Source: Nitrospirota bacterium
GTDB lineage: Bacteria > Nitrospirota > JAOUDF01
Length of the DNA stretch: 53,412 nt
Assembly (NCBI GenBank): GCA_029859385.1
Contig: JAOUDF010000001.1
Coordinates: 1 to 53,412 of the forward strand
Direction: 5' to 3'
Part shown: piece by piece, positions 1 to 7,884 of the stretch
Numbering within the stretch: the stretch's first letter is position 1
Layout: each line of letters begins with the position of its first letter
Program-made: the position numbers and the translations under genes
The notes under the pieces: generated by a model
What the model saw: only the letters and a program-made list of their open reading frames with translations
Database searches by the model: none
Told to the model about the DNA's origin: nothing

Positions 1-1
1 C

Positions 2-1528
2 AATATACTGTATGACTGGGGCAGGCTGAATGAGGCTGAGGCCAGTTACCGTCGAGCCCTGGAGCTGATACCGGGCTACGCTGTGACTCACAATAACCTG
101 GGCAATTCCTTACAGGGGCTTGGCCGTCTTGACGAGGCTGAAGTTTGTTTCCGGCAGGCAATACTGCTTAAGCCTGATTATCTTGAGGCCCATAATAATC
201 TGGGGAGTGTCCTTAAGGACCTTGGTCGTCTTGACGAAGCCGAGGCGAGCTTCCGTAGAGCACTGCAGATCAATCCCGATTATGCGGATGCCTTCGATAA
301 TATGCTGTTTACTTTAAACTATCAGCCGAACCTGAGTGCTGAAGAGATTTACCGGGTGTATCAGGAGTTCGATGCGACTAGATGCATGCCCTTGCGATCA
401 ACCTGGCGCACTCATCATAATGACAGGAGCCCCGACCGTCGTCTGCGGGTAGGCTATGTCTCTCCCGATTTTCGGCTTCACTCATGTCGCTATTTCCTGG
501 AGCCGCTACTGGCACATCATGACAAGACGCAGGTAGAAGTATACGCTTACGCCGAACTGATCAAGGAAGACCACATGACCGCCCGCTACAAGAACTACGT
601 TGATCACTGGATTCCTACCAAGGGGATGAGTGACGAAGACCTCGCCGAGAGGGTGCGTGCTGACGGCATAGATATTCTGGTCGAGCTGGCGGGTCACACC
701 GCAGCTAACCGCTTGCTCACCTTCGCCCGAAAACCAGCCCCTGTTTCTCTCAGTTGGCTTGGCTACGGCTATACGACAGGAGTCAGCGCAATAGATTACT
801 ATCTCACGGACGAAATAAGCGCGCCGCCGGGCAGCGAAGGGCTTTTCGCCGAAAAACCATGGCGTGTCACTACGCCATCCCATGTGTACCGCCCGACTGA
901 GGGTATGGGAGGAGTCAATAGTCTGCCTGCGCTCCAACGAGGCTATATTACCTTTGGTACTTTGACTCGTTCCGTACGGGTCAACCATCGCACAATACGG
1001 GCATGGGCGGCAATCCTTAATGCGGTGCCCAATTCACGGTTTATCATGGACAGCGCGAACTTCAGTGACCCCATAACACAGGAACGGATGGCGCTGCGTT
1101 TTGCACAATACGGCATTACCCGTAACCGTCTGGAAATCGGGTTTCACAGCCCGCCGTGGGATACCTTACGCAGTATGGACATTGGCCTGGACTGCTTCCC
1201 ACATAATTCAGGCACTACCCTCTATGAAACCATCTATATGGGTGTACCCTACATCACGCTGGCGGAGCGACCGTCGGTCGGGCGCCTTGGCAGCAGCATA
1301 CTGCATGGGGTTGGGCATCCGGAATGGATAGCTAAGGATGAAGATGAATATGTAACAAAGGCTGTTGAGTTGGCAAGCGACGTCCACCGACTGGCAAAGA
1401 TACGCTCTTCCTTGCGAGGCCAGATGGAATTGAGTCCATTAAGAGATGAGGAGGGGTTTACGCGCAAGATGGAAGATGTGTATCGAAAGATGTGGAGAAT
1501 ATGGTGTGAAAGGGGTGATCATTCATGA
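2..1528 (+). CDS. TPR / O-GlcNAc transferase-like (SPINDLY-type) glycosyltransferase, 5' partial
   Basis: The frame is open from the left edge of the window, so the start is missing; a GTG at 83 lies inside a TPR and is unlikely to be the true start. Three TPR units are visible (signatures such as LGRLDEAE and NPDYADAF). A GT41 catalytic region follows, with RVGYVSPDF, then DIGLDCFPHNSGTTLYET and GVPYITL near the C-terminus, as in OGT-type enzymes. Family members add a sugar to Ser/Thr of proteins in the cytoplasm. The stop overlaps the rfbF start (ATGA), so the two are translationally coupled. Because the locus leads into fliD and fliC, flagellin is the most plausible acceptor, but this is inferred. 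The number of upstream TPRs cannot be seen. Confidence 0.85.
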   Translation, partial: NILYDWGRLNEAEASYRRALELIPGYAVTHNNLGNSLQGLGRLDEAEVCFRQAILLKPDYLEAHNNLGSVLKDLGRLDEAEASFRRALQINPDYADAFDNMLFTLNYQPNLSAEEIYRVYQEFDATRCMPLRSTWRTHHNDRSPDRRLRVGYVSPDFRLHSCRYFLEPLLAHHDKTQVEVYAYAELIKEDHMTARYKNYVDHWIPTKGMSDEDLAERVRADGIDILVELAGHTAANRLLTFARKPAPVSLSWLGYGYTTGVSAIDYYLTDEISAPPGSEGLFAEKPWRVTTPSHVYRPTEGMGGVNSLPALQRGYITFGTLTRSVRVNHRTIRAWAAILNAVPNSRFIMDSANFSDPITQERMALRFAQYGITRNRLEIGFHSPPWDTLRSMDIGLDCFPHNSGTTLYETIYMGVPYITLAERPSVGRLGSSILHGVGHPEWIAKDEDEYVTKAVELASDVHRLAKIRSSLRGQMELSPLRDEEGFTRKMEDVYRKMWRIWCERGDHS

Positions 1529-2292
1529 AGGCAGTTATTCTCGCAGGCGGCCTCGGTACCAGGATCAGCGAAGAAACCCACCTTAAACCCAAGCCGATGA
1601 TTGAGGTCGGCGGCAAGCCCATCCTCTGGCATATTATGAAAACCTATTCCACTCACGGTATCAACGACTTCATCATCTGCTGCGGCTACAAAGGGTATGT
1701 GATCAAGGAGTATTTCGCCAACTATTTTCTCCACATGTCGGATGTCACTTTTGATATGTCTTCCAACAAGATGGAGGTGCACCATAACAGCGTTGAGCCG
1801 TGGCGGGTTACGCTGGTGGACACCGGCGAGAATACCCTGACCGGAGGTCGGCTCAAGCGAGTAAGAGAATATCTCGATGATGAAGATTTCTGTTTCACCT
1901 ACGGCGATGGCGTGAGTGATGTCGATATCAAGAAACTGGTCGCCTTTCACAAGAAACAGGGAACTCTGGCTACTCTTACCGCTGTGCAGCCGCCCGGCCG
2001 ATACGGAGCGCTGAACATCGAGGAGAAAAGAGTTGTCAGTTTCCTGGAGAAACCCCAGGGCGATGGCGGCTGGATAAACGGCGGCTACTTTGTCCTTTCT
2101 CCCAAGGTTATCGACTACATCAAGGGAGATGCCACTCCGTGGGAGCTGGAGCCGCTTCAGCGGCTTGCGAAGGAGAAGAACCTTTCGCCGTATCTGCATA
2201 AAGGGTTCTGGCATCCCATGGATACGCTGCGCGACAAGAATTATCTCGAAGAATTATGGGCGTCAGGCAATGCGCCGTGGCAAATATGGTGA
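1525..2292 (+). CDS. rfbF: Glucose-1-phosphate cytidylyltransferase
   Basis: This enzyme makes CDP-glucose from CTP and glucose 1-phosphate, the entry step to CDP-linked deoxy sugars. The 255-residue protein has the usual family length. It opens with the nucleotide-binding loop LAGGLGTR (residues 6-13) and KPKPMIEVGGKP (21-32), followed by YGDGVSDVD (126-134), FLEKP (173-177) and WINGGYF (183-189), all typical of RfbF and distinguishing it from RmlA. The ATG overlaps the preceding stop by 4 bp, and rfbG follows 10 bp downstream. Together these commit the locus to the CDP-glucose branch. I see nothing odd in it. Confidence 0.95.
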   Translation: MKAVILAGGLGTRISEETHLKPKPMIEVGGKPILWHIMKTYSTHGINDFIICCGYKGYVIKEYFANYFLHMSDVTFDMSSNKMEVHHNSVEPWRVTLVDTGENTLTGGRLKRVREYLDDEDFCFTYGDGVSDVDIKKLVAFHKKQGTLATLTAVQPPGRYGALNIEEKRVVSFLEKPQGDGGWINGGYFVLSPKVIDYIKGDATPWELEPLQRLAKEKNLSPYLHKGFWHPMDTLRDKNYLEELWASGNAPWQIW

Positions 2293-2302
2293 GAGTCCGG
2301 TG

Positions 2303-3367
2303 ATGAATCCTGAATTCTGGAAAGGGAAACGGGTACTGATCACTGGCCACACAGGTTTTAAAGGGGGGTGGCTCTCCCTGTGGCTCCAGCGTGTTGGCGC
2401 GGAGGTCATTGGTTATGCCCTCGAACCACCGACAACACCAAACCTCTTTGACGCTGCATCCGTAGCTCAAGGCATGACATCAGTCCACGGAGACGTCCGC
2501 AACCTGGATCATCTCGCATCAACACTGATCAAGCACAAACCAGAAATAGTCTTCCACATGGCGGCCCAGTCACTGGTGCGGACCTCATACGATGAGCCGG
2601 TCGAAACATATGCCGTCAACGTCATGGGAACGGTGAACCTTCTTGAAGCGGTGCGGCAATATGGAGGCATCCGCGTTGTCATCAACGTCACCAGCGACAA
2701 GTGTTACGAAAACAGTGGACTCGATCGGGGATATAGTGAAGATGATCCTATGGGCGGCTATGATCCGTACTCCAGCAGCAAAGGATGCGCCGAACTTGTA
2801 ACCGCCGCTTATCGTCGGTCTTTCTTTCATGACAACAGTACGGCCGTCGCCAGCGTCCGGGCAGGGAACGTTATCGGCGGAGGCGATTGGGCCGACTACA
2901 GGTTGCTACCTGACATAATGAAGGCCCTTATGAACGGTCAGGTAGTAAAGATACGGAACCCCCATTCAGTCAGGCCCTGGCAGCATGTACTGGAGCCCTT
3001 GAACGGCTATCTCTGTTTGGCAGAGCGGCTGTGGGAAGATGGGCGACGATTTGCTGATGGATGGAACTTTGGCCCCGCTGACGAGGATGCACGTCCGGTA
3101 TCATGGATCGTGGAAAGGGCGACAGCCCTCTGGGGAGAGGCCACGCTGTGGGAACAGGATGGTATACCGCAGCCGCACGAAGCGCATACCTTGCGGCTTG
3201 ATAGCGCCAAGGCCAGGAATCTCCTGGGGTGGTCGCCCGAGCTTGATCTTGCCGAGGCACTGGAATGGACGGTTCATTGGTATAAGCAGTTTCAACGGGA
3301 CAAGTCTTCAGTACGGCTAATCACTGAAGAGCAGATCGACAGGTTTCTGGCAAAGGGGAACTCATGA
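2303..3367 (+). CDS. rfbG: CDP-glucose 4,6-dehydratase
   Basis: This short-chain dehydrogenase family enzyme converts CDP-glucose to CDP-4-keto-6-deoxyglucose using bound NAD. The ATG at 2303 gives 354 residues, the usual length. Upstream in-frame codons overlap rfbF and encode nothing family-like, so earlier starts are rejected. The Rossmann motif TGHTGFKG lies at residues 14-21, the active-site TSDK at 130-133, and the catalytic Tyr-x3-Lys at Y156/K160 (YSSSK). The gene directly follows rfbF and overlaps the next methyltransferase gene by 4 bp. Its product is the branch-point substrate for all the downstream enzymes in this locus. Confidence 0.95.
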   Translation: MNPEFWKGKRVLITGHTGFKGGWLSLWLQRVGAEVIGYALEPPTTPNLFDAASVAQGMTSVHGDVRNLDHLASTLIKHKPEIVFHMAAQSLVRTSYDEPVETYAVNVMGTVNLLEAVRQYGGIRVVINVTSDKCYENSGLDRGYSEDDPMGGYDPYSSSKGCAELVTAAYRRSFFHDNSTAVASVRAGNVIGGGDWADYRLLPDIMKALMNGQVVKIRNPHSVRPWQHVLEPLNGYLCLAERLWEDGRRFADGWNFGPADEDARPVSWIVERATALWGEATLWEQDGIPQPHEAHTLRLDSAKARNLLGWSPELDLAEALEWTVHWYKQFQRDKSSVRLITEEQIDRFLAKGNS

Positions 3368-4599
3368 AAGCTCCGACATGCCGGTTTTGCGGAACACCGC
3401 TGACTCATACCTTTGTGGATCTCGGCATGTCGCCGCTCTCCAATTCCTATCTGTGTTCCGAGGATTTGGGACAGATGGAGCCGTTCTATCCTCTTCATGC
3501 CCGCGTGTGCGACCAGTGCTGGCTGGTGCAACTCGAAGAATTCGAGAGCCCGCAGACCATCTTCAGCGACTATGCTTATTTCTCTTCATGGTCCGATACG
3601 TGGCTTGCCCACGCCCGCGCATATACCGAACAGATGATCAGCCGGTTCGGCTTTAACCAATCCAGTCAAATAGTGGAGATCGCCAGTAACGATGGTTATC
3701 TCCTGCGTAACTTCAAGGAGAAGGGGATACCGGTGCTTGGTATCGAACCCGCCGCCAACGTGGCGAAGGTGGCTGAAGAGGCGGGGATCCCCACGCTGGT
3801 AAAGTTCTTCGGCACGGAGACAGCGCGGGAGCTTGCCGCGAAGGGCAGGCAGGCCGACCTGTTGTTGGGGAACAATGTTCTTGCCCATGTGCCGGACATC
3901 AACGACTTTGTGGCAGGGATGAAGATACTGCTGAAGCCGGGCGGCATAATTACCATGGAGTTCCCCCATCTGCTGCAATTGATGGACAAGAACCAGTTCG
4001 ACACCATTTATCATGAGCACTTTTTCTATCTCTCCTTCACTACCGTTCAAAGGATTTTTGCGAAGCACGGTCTGACACTGTTCGATGTAGATGAGTTGTC
4101 CACTCACGGTGGTTCGCTGCGTATCTATGCATGTCACACGGAGAACGGTAATCTCCCGGTTTCAGCAACCGTTGAGAGACTTGTTAACAGTGAGGTCGAG
4201 GCCGGGCTGACGCAACTTGAAGCGTACGGAGGTTTCTCCGAAAGGGTCAGAGAAACCAAGCGCCGATTGCTGGAGTTTCTGATTCAGGCAAAGAGAGAGG
4301 GAAAGAGCATCGTTGGCTACGGCGCTCCAGCCAAAGGGAATACCCTGCTCAACTATTGCGGTATCCGCACCGACTTTATTGACTATACCGTCGATAGAAG
4401 TACATATAAGCAGGGGCGTTTCCTCCCCGGCACGCATATACCGATTTATCATCCGGATCGGGTACGAGAGACAAAGCCTGATTACCTCCTGATCCTGCCG
4501 TGGAATATCAAGGATGAAATTATGGGGCAGATGGCACACATAAAGGACTGGGGCGGAAAGTTTGTCATCCCCATACCCGGCGTAGAGGTGGTCCAATGA
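3364..4599 (+). CDS. Sugar C-methyltransferase (TylC3/NovU-type)
   Basis: This 411-residue protein resembles SAM-dependent C-methyltransferases that act on NDP-4-keto sugars. An N-terminal zinc site is visible as Cys6, Cys9, Cys49 and Cys52. The SAM-binding motif EIASNDG lies at 105-111 with an acidic GIEP strand end at 126-129. YHEHFFYLS at 216-224 matches the active-site segment of the TylC3 family, and GYGAPAKGN near 318 is the C-terminal family signature. It overlaps rfbG and the epimerase gene by 4 bp at each end. The substrate is probably a CDP-4-keto-6-deoxyhexose, and methylation at C3 is most likely from family precedent, though the position cannot be read from the sequence. Confidence 0.85.
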   Translation: MKAPTCRFCGTPLTHTFVDLGMSPLSNSYLCSEDLGQMEPFYPLHARVCDQCWLVQLEEFESPQTIFSDYAYFSSWSDTWLAHARAYTEQMISRFGFNQSSQIVEIASNDGYLLRNFKEKGIPVLGIEPAANVAKVAEEAGIPTLVKFFGTETARELAAKGRQADLLLGNNVLAHVPDINDFVAGMKILLKPGGIITMEFPHLLQLMDKNQFDTIYHEHFFYLSFTTVQRIFAKHGLTLFDVDELSTHGGSLRIYACHTENGNLPVSATVERLVNSEVEAGLTQLEAYGGFSERVRETKRRLLEFLIQAKREGKSIVGYGAPAKGNTLLNYCGIRTDFIDYTVDRSTYKQGRFLPGTHIPIYHPDRVRETKPDYLLILPWNIKDEIMGQMAHIKDWGGKFVIPIPGVEVVQ

Positions 4600-5141
4600 A
4601 GTTTATGGAGACCATGCTGAAAGGGGTGTGGGTTATTGATCTTGAACCCATTGAGGACGAGAGAGGATTCTTTGCCCGGAGTTGGTGCGCAAAGGAGTTT
4701 GAGGAGCATGGACTCAACCCGCGCTTGGCGCAGTGCAATATCTCCTTCAATCTGAAGAAGGGAACAATCCGGGGGATGCATTATCAGGCGGCTCCTTTTG
4801 AAGAGGTCAAGCTTGTGCGATGTATCAGAGGAGCCATATTCGATGTCGTCATCGACTTGAGACCGGATTCTCCAACGTATACGCAGTGGGTCGGGGTCGA
4901 GCTTACCGAAGAAAACAGGAAAGCGCTTTACGTGCCTGAAAAATTCGCCCACGGCTTTCAGACACTGATTGACAATACCGAGGTCTTTTATCAGATGTCT
5001 GAGTTTTATCATCCTGACTGTGCGCGCGGCGTACGGTGGGATGATTCGGTGTTCGGGATAGAGTGGCCGGACCAGATATCACGAATTGTTTCACCGCAAG
5101 ACAGTAATTTCCCCTCTTTTGTCGAGGATGAGCCTTTATGA
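4596..5141 (+). CDS. dTDP-4-dehydrorhamnose 3,5-epimerase-like protein (RmlC family)
   Basis: This 181-residue cupin has the length and layout of RmlC. ERGFFARSW lies at 22-30, GTIRGMHYQ carries the catalytic His62, and VFYQMSEFY carries Tyr132, which aligns with the RmlC active-site tyrosine. It should epimerise carbons next to a 4-keto group. Since the neighbours make CDP-glucose derivatives and no rmlA or rmlB is present, the substrate is more likely a C-methylated CDP-4-keto-6-deoxy sugar than dTDP-4-dehydrorhamnose, so I give no rfbC symbol. Whether one or both carbons are epimerised cannot be told. It overlaps both flanking genes by 4 bp. Confidence 0.85.
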   Translation: MKFMETMLKGVWVIDLEPIEDERGFFARSWCAKEFEEHGLNPRLAQCNISFNLKKGTIRGMHYQAAPFEEVKLVRCIRGAIFDVVIDLRPDSPTYTQWVGVELTEENRKALYVPEKFAHGFQTLIDNTEVFYQMSEFYHPDCARGVRWDDSVFGIEWPDQISRIVSPQDSNFPSFVEDEPL

Positions 5142-5911
5142 ATATCGCGCTTTTTGCAGCCGGGAATGTGGGGTACGAAGTCGCTCGCGTCTTTGGAGAT
5201 AACAATGTAGAGCCCCTTTGCCTTGTCCTGGATTCAAAGGCATCCAGCGAAATGAAAGGCAAAATCATCGAGGCTGCAAAGGTGCCTGAGGACCGTGTCT
5301 ACTACAGCGACGAGCTCTACAGCAAAGAAATACTGAATACCCTTGAGAAGATGCGCCCGGATCTCATCATCCTTTGCTGGTGGCCGTACATTATAAAGGA
5401 GCCCCTTATAAGCCTGCCCCGTCACGGCTGTCTCAACTTTCACCCCAGTCTCCTGCCAAACAACAGGGGTAAGCACTATAATTTCTGGGCACTCGTCGAA
5501 GAAGCCCCATTCGGTGTGACGCTGCATTTTGTCGATGAGGGGGTTGATACGGGCGACATTGCCTTCCAATCTCGGATTGAAACTACATGGGAAGACACTG
5601 GTGAAACCTTGTACTATAAGGCACAGCAGGAAATTGTCCGTCTGTTCAAGGATAATTTCAGCCGAATCGTGAACGGAGATATCCCGAGGACACCACAGAA
5701 CCATGAGGAAGGCAGCTTTCACAGAGCAAGCGAGCTTGACCCGGCTTCTGAAATAGTTCTCGATAGCCATTGCCGTGCCCGTAATCTTTTGAATATGATC
5801 CGTGCGCGGACATTTCCGCCTCATCCGGCGGCATGGTTTGTAGAGAACGGTTCACGGTATGAAGTGAGAATTGAGATTAAAAAAATCGATTCAGGGGGCT
5901 CAGATGGATGA
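5138..5911 (+). CDS. Sugar N-formyltransferase (Fmt-like)
   Basis: This 257-residue protein belongs to the folate-dependent formyltransferase family. The catalytic triad is present: Asn100 and His102 in LNFHPSLLPNNRG and Asp137 in DEGVDTGD. It is shorter than methionyl-tRNA formyltransferase and lacks the tRNA-binding C-terminal domain, as is usual for sugar N-formyltransferases acting on NDP-4-amino or 3-amino sugars with N10-formyl-tetrahydrofolate. It sits in an overlapping run of NDP-sugar genes, and an aminotransferase two genes downstream could make the required amino sugar. The product is therefore probably an N-formylated sugar; the position of the amine is unknown. Confidence 0.82.
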   Translation: MNIALFAAGNVGYEVARVFGDNNVEPLCLVLDSKASSEMKGKIIEAAKVPEDRVYYSDELYSKEILNTLEKMRPDLIILCWWPYIIKEPLISLPRHGCLNFHPSLLPNNRGKHYNFWALVEEAPFGVTLHFVDEGVDTGDIAFQSRIETTWEDTGETLYYKAQQEIVRLFKDNFSRIVNGDIPRTPQNHEEGSFHRASELDPASEIVLDSHCRARNLLNMIRARTFPPHPAAWFVENGSRYEVRIEIKKIDSGGSDG

Positions 5912-6632
5912 ATTTGAGAAGCGAAATGCCGACATGATACGGGGGATGGCTTCAGATACCGATTTGAAAAGGAAAAGCCATGAGTGGTTCATGGCCGGCT
6001 CGCGATACGAATATTCTTACCACTTTACCTGGCTGGGCCGCCCTATAATTCAGTTCCCTCAGGATATAGTGGCTCTGCAGGAGATAATCTGGAGCGTAAA
6101 ACCCGATTTGATCATAGAAACGGGTATAGCCCGCGGCGGCTCCCTGATTTTTTCGGCGTCAATGCTGGAGTTGCTGGGCGGCGACGGAGAAGTAATAGGT
6201 ATCGACATCGACATCAGGGAACATAACCGTCGCGAAATAGAGAAGCATCCTCTCTTCAAGCGAATAACAATGCTTGAGGGATCTTCCATCGACGACGCTA
6301 TGGCCAAAAGAATATATGAGCTCGCAAAAGGTCGGACACGAATTCTGGTTATCCTCGATTCAAACCACACTCACGAGCATGTGCTTAGAGAGCTGGAGTT
6401 ATATTCTCCACTTGTGGCGAAAGATAGCTATCTTGTGGTTTTTGACACTATTGTGGAAGAGATGCCCGATGATTTTTTCCCGAACAGACCGTGGGGACGG
6501 GGAAACAACCCGAAGACCGCCGTGCGGGAATTCCTTAAGAAGAACGACCGCTTTGAAATAGATAGTGAGTTCGAAAACAAGCTTCTCATTACCGTGGCTC
6601 CAAGTGGCTATCTGCGCTGCGTGAAGGACTGA
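5904..6632 (+). CDS. Cephalosporin hydroxylase (CmcI)-like class I methyltransferase
   Basis: The ATG at 5904 has a purine-rich stretch (AGGGGG) upstream and gives 242 residues; an earlier in-frame start at 5871 would overlap the previous gene by 41 bp and adds nothing conserved. The SAM-binding loop IETGIARGGS is at 71-80, GIDID at 99-103 and DSNHTHEHV at 152-160, all typical of the CmcI/rhamnosyl O-methyltransferase family. Despite the family name, these are usually SAM-dependent O-methyltransferases. Here it may O-methylate the mature sugar, but the acceptor is unknown. It overlaps the formyltransferase gene by 8 bp and precedes the aminotransferase by 5 bp. Confidence 0.8.
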   Translation: MDEFEKRNADMIRGMASDTDLKRKSHEWFMAGSRYEYSYHFTWLGRPIIQFPQDIVALQEIIWSVKPDLIIETGIARGGSLIFSASMLELLGGDGEVIGIDIDIREHNRREIEKHPLFKRITMLEGSSIDDAMAKRIYELAKGRTRILVILDSNHTHEHVLRELELYSPLVAKDSYLVVFDTIVEEMPDDFFPNRPWGRGNNPKTAVREFLKKNDRFEIDSEFENKLLITVAPSGYLRCVKD

Positions 6633-6637
6633 CGCCG

Positions 6638-7768
6638 ATGGAAAAATTACCCGTCTTTGTGCCGCACATTCATGTTGATACGCTCAAACACCTGACCGAT
6701 GCCCTCCATGTGGGCTGGCTGGGAATGGGGGCCACCACCAAGGAGTTTGAAGAAAGAATTGCTGCCTATCTCGATCTATCGGACCGTTTTGTCGCTACTA
6801 CAAATACCGGGACTTCGGCGCTGCATATCGCCCTGTTGGCGGCAGGGGTCGGCTCTGGCGATGAAGTGATAACCCCGTCATTCAACTATGTGGCCGACCA
6901 CCAGGCCATCCGCATGACCGGCGCCGACGTGGTCATGTGCGACATCCGCGAAGACAATCTCGGCATCGATTGCGAGAAGGCCGAGCAGCTGATAAGCGAG
7001 AGGACAAAGGCGATCATCCCGTTGCACTTCGCCGGGATACCCTGCGACCAGGACGGCGTATATCGCCTTGCGCAAAAATACAACCTGCGCGTAATAGAAG
7101 ACGGTTGTCATGCCTTCGGCTCTTCAATCGGCGGCCGGAAGATCGGGAGTTACGGCGATATAACCTGTTTCAGTTTTGACCCGGTCAAGATAATTACCTC
7201 CATAGACGGTGGTTGCGTCGTGGTAAACAGCCGGGAAGAACTGGAGCAGCTTCACCGGCTGCGCCTGCTGGGCGTGGACAAGGACACGACCGAGCGATAC
7301 AAGAACAGCCGGGCCTGGGACTACGATGTGGTGAGTGAGGGGTACAGATATCACCTTACCAATATCATGGCCAGCGTCGGGATATCTCAGCTCAAGCGAA
7401 TAGACGAGTTTGTTAATAGCCGGCGCCGGGTTTGCCGGGCATATAGCGAAGCATTCAAGGATATAGACGGACTCAAAGTCCCCGAGTCCGATTTCGACGG
7501 GGTCTCTCCATTTATCTACAGCCTGCGGGTCCTTGGCGGCGAGCGGGAAGCCCTCATCGAACACATGCGTCAACGTGACATTGACGTGGGCATTCATTTC
7601 GTGCCGGTTCACCGGCATACCTATTTTGCCAATGCCCGCCGCGGCGACATGGAAGTGACTGAAAGGGTCGTAAAACAGGTGTTGACCCTGCCGCTGCATT
7701 CCAATATGAAGCCGGACTTTGTAGAGCGGGTAATTGACGGTGTATGCGGATTTTTCAAGGTTTTGTGA
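6638..7768 (+). CDS. DegT/DnrJ/EryC1/StrS-family PLP sugar aminotransferase
   Basis: This 376-residue enzyme should transfer an amino group from glutamate to a keto sugar nucleotide. NTGTSALH at 56-63 and IEDGCHAFGSS from 153 contain PLP-contacting residues (Asp155). Lys184 in FDPVKIITSIDGG is the Schiff-base lysine, so it is an aminotransferase and not an RfbH-type dehydrase, which carries His there. It is the last gene of the sugar run and lies 116 bp before fliD. Its product is the natural substrate of the N-formyltransferase at 5138. The usual TTGEGG segment is TSIDGG here, a mild divergence. Confidence 0.9.
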   Translation: MEKLPVFVPHIHVDTLKHLTDALHVGWLGMGATTKEFEERIAAYLDLSDRFVATTNTGTSALHIALLAAGVGSGDEVITPSFNYVADHQAIRMTGADVVMCDIREDNLGIDCEKAEQLISERTKAIIPLHFAGIPCDQDGVYRLAQKYNLRVIEDGCHAFGSSIGGRKIGSYGDITCFSFDPVKIITSIDGGCVVVNSREELEQLHRLRLLGVDKDTTERYKNSRAWDYDVVSEGYRYHLTNIMASVGISQLKRIDEFVNSRRRVCRAYSEAFKDIDGLKVPESDFDGVSPFIYSLRVLGGEREALIEHMRQRDIDVGIHFVPVHRHTYFANARRGDMEVTERVVKQVLTLPLHSNMKPDFVERVIDGVCGFFKVL

Positions 7769-7815
7769 CGAGAATGCTTATGGGAAAAGGTTTTCCAGGG
7801 TAATTTTGCCGGCTC

Positions 7816-7842
7816 TCAAGTTTTAATATTTACAACCGATAA
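7816..7842 (+). promoter_or_regulatory. Sigma-28 (FliA) promoter of fliD
   Basis: TCAAGTTT at 7816-7823 and ACCGATAA at 7835-7842 are separated by exactly 11 bp. Each differs by one base from the FliA consensus TAAAGTTT-N11-GCCGATAA. It lies 42 bp before the fliD ATG in an otherwise empty gap after the sugar operon, and it would drive fliD and the chaperone gene as a late flagellar transcript. fliA itself lies in the window at 20220. Confidence 0.85.
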
Positions 7843-7884
7843 ATGTAGTAAGCCTAATGCTAACCCTTTACTGGAAGGTTTGAA

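Noticed and set aside
2090..2302. N-terminal extension of rfbG from an upstream start
   Set aside because: It overlaps rfbF, encodes nothing family-like, and ATG 2303 gives the standard length and Rossmann start.
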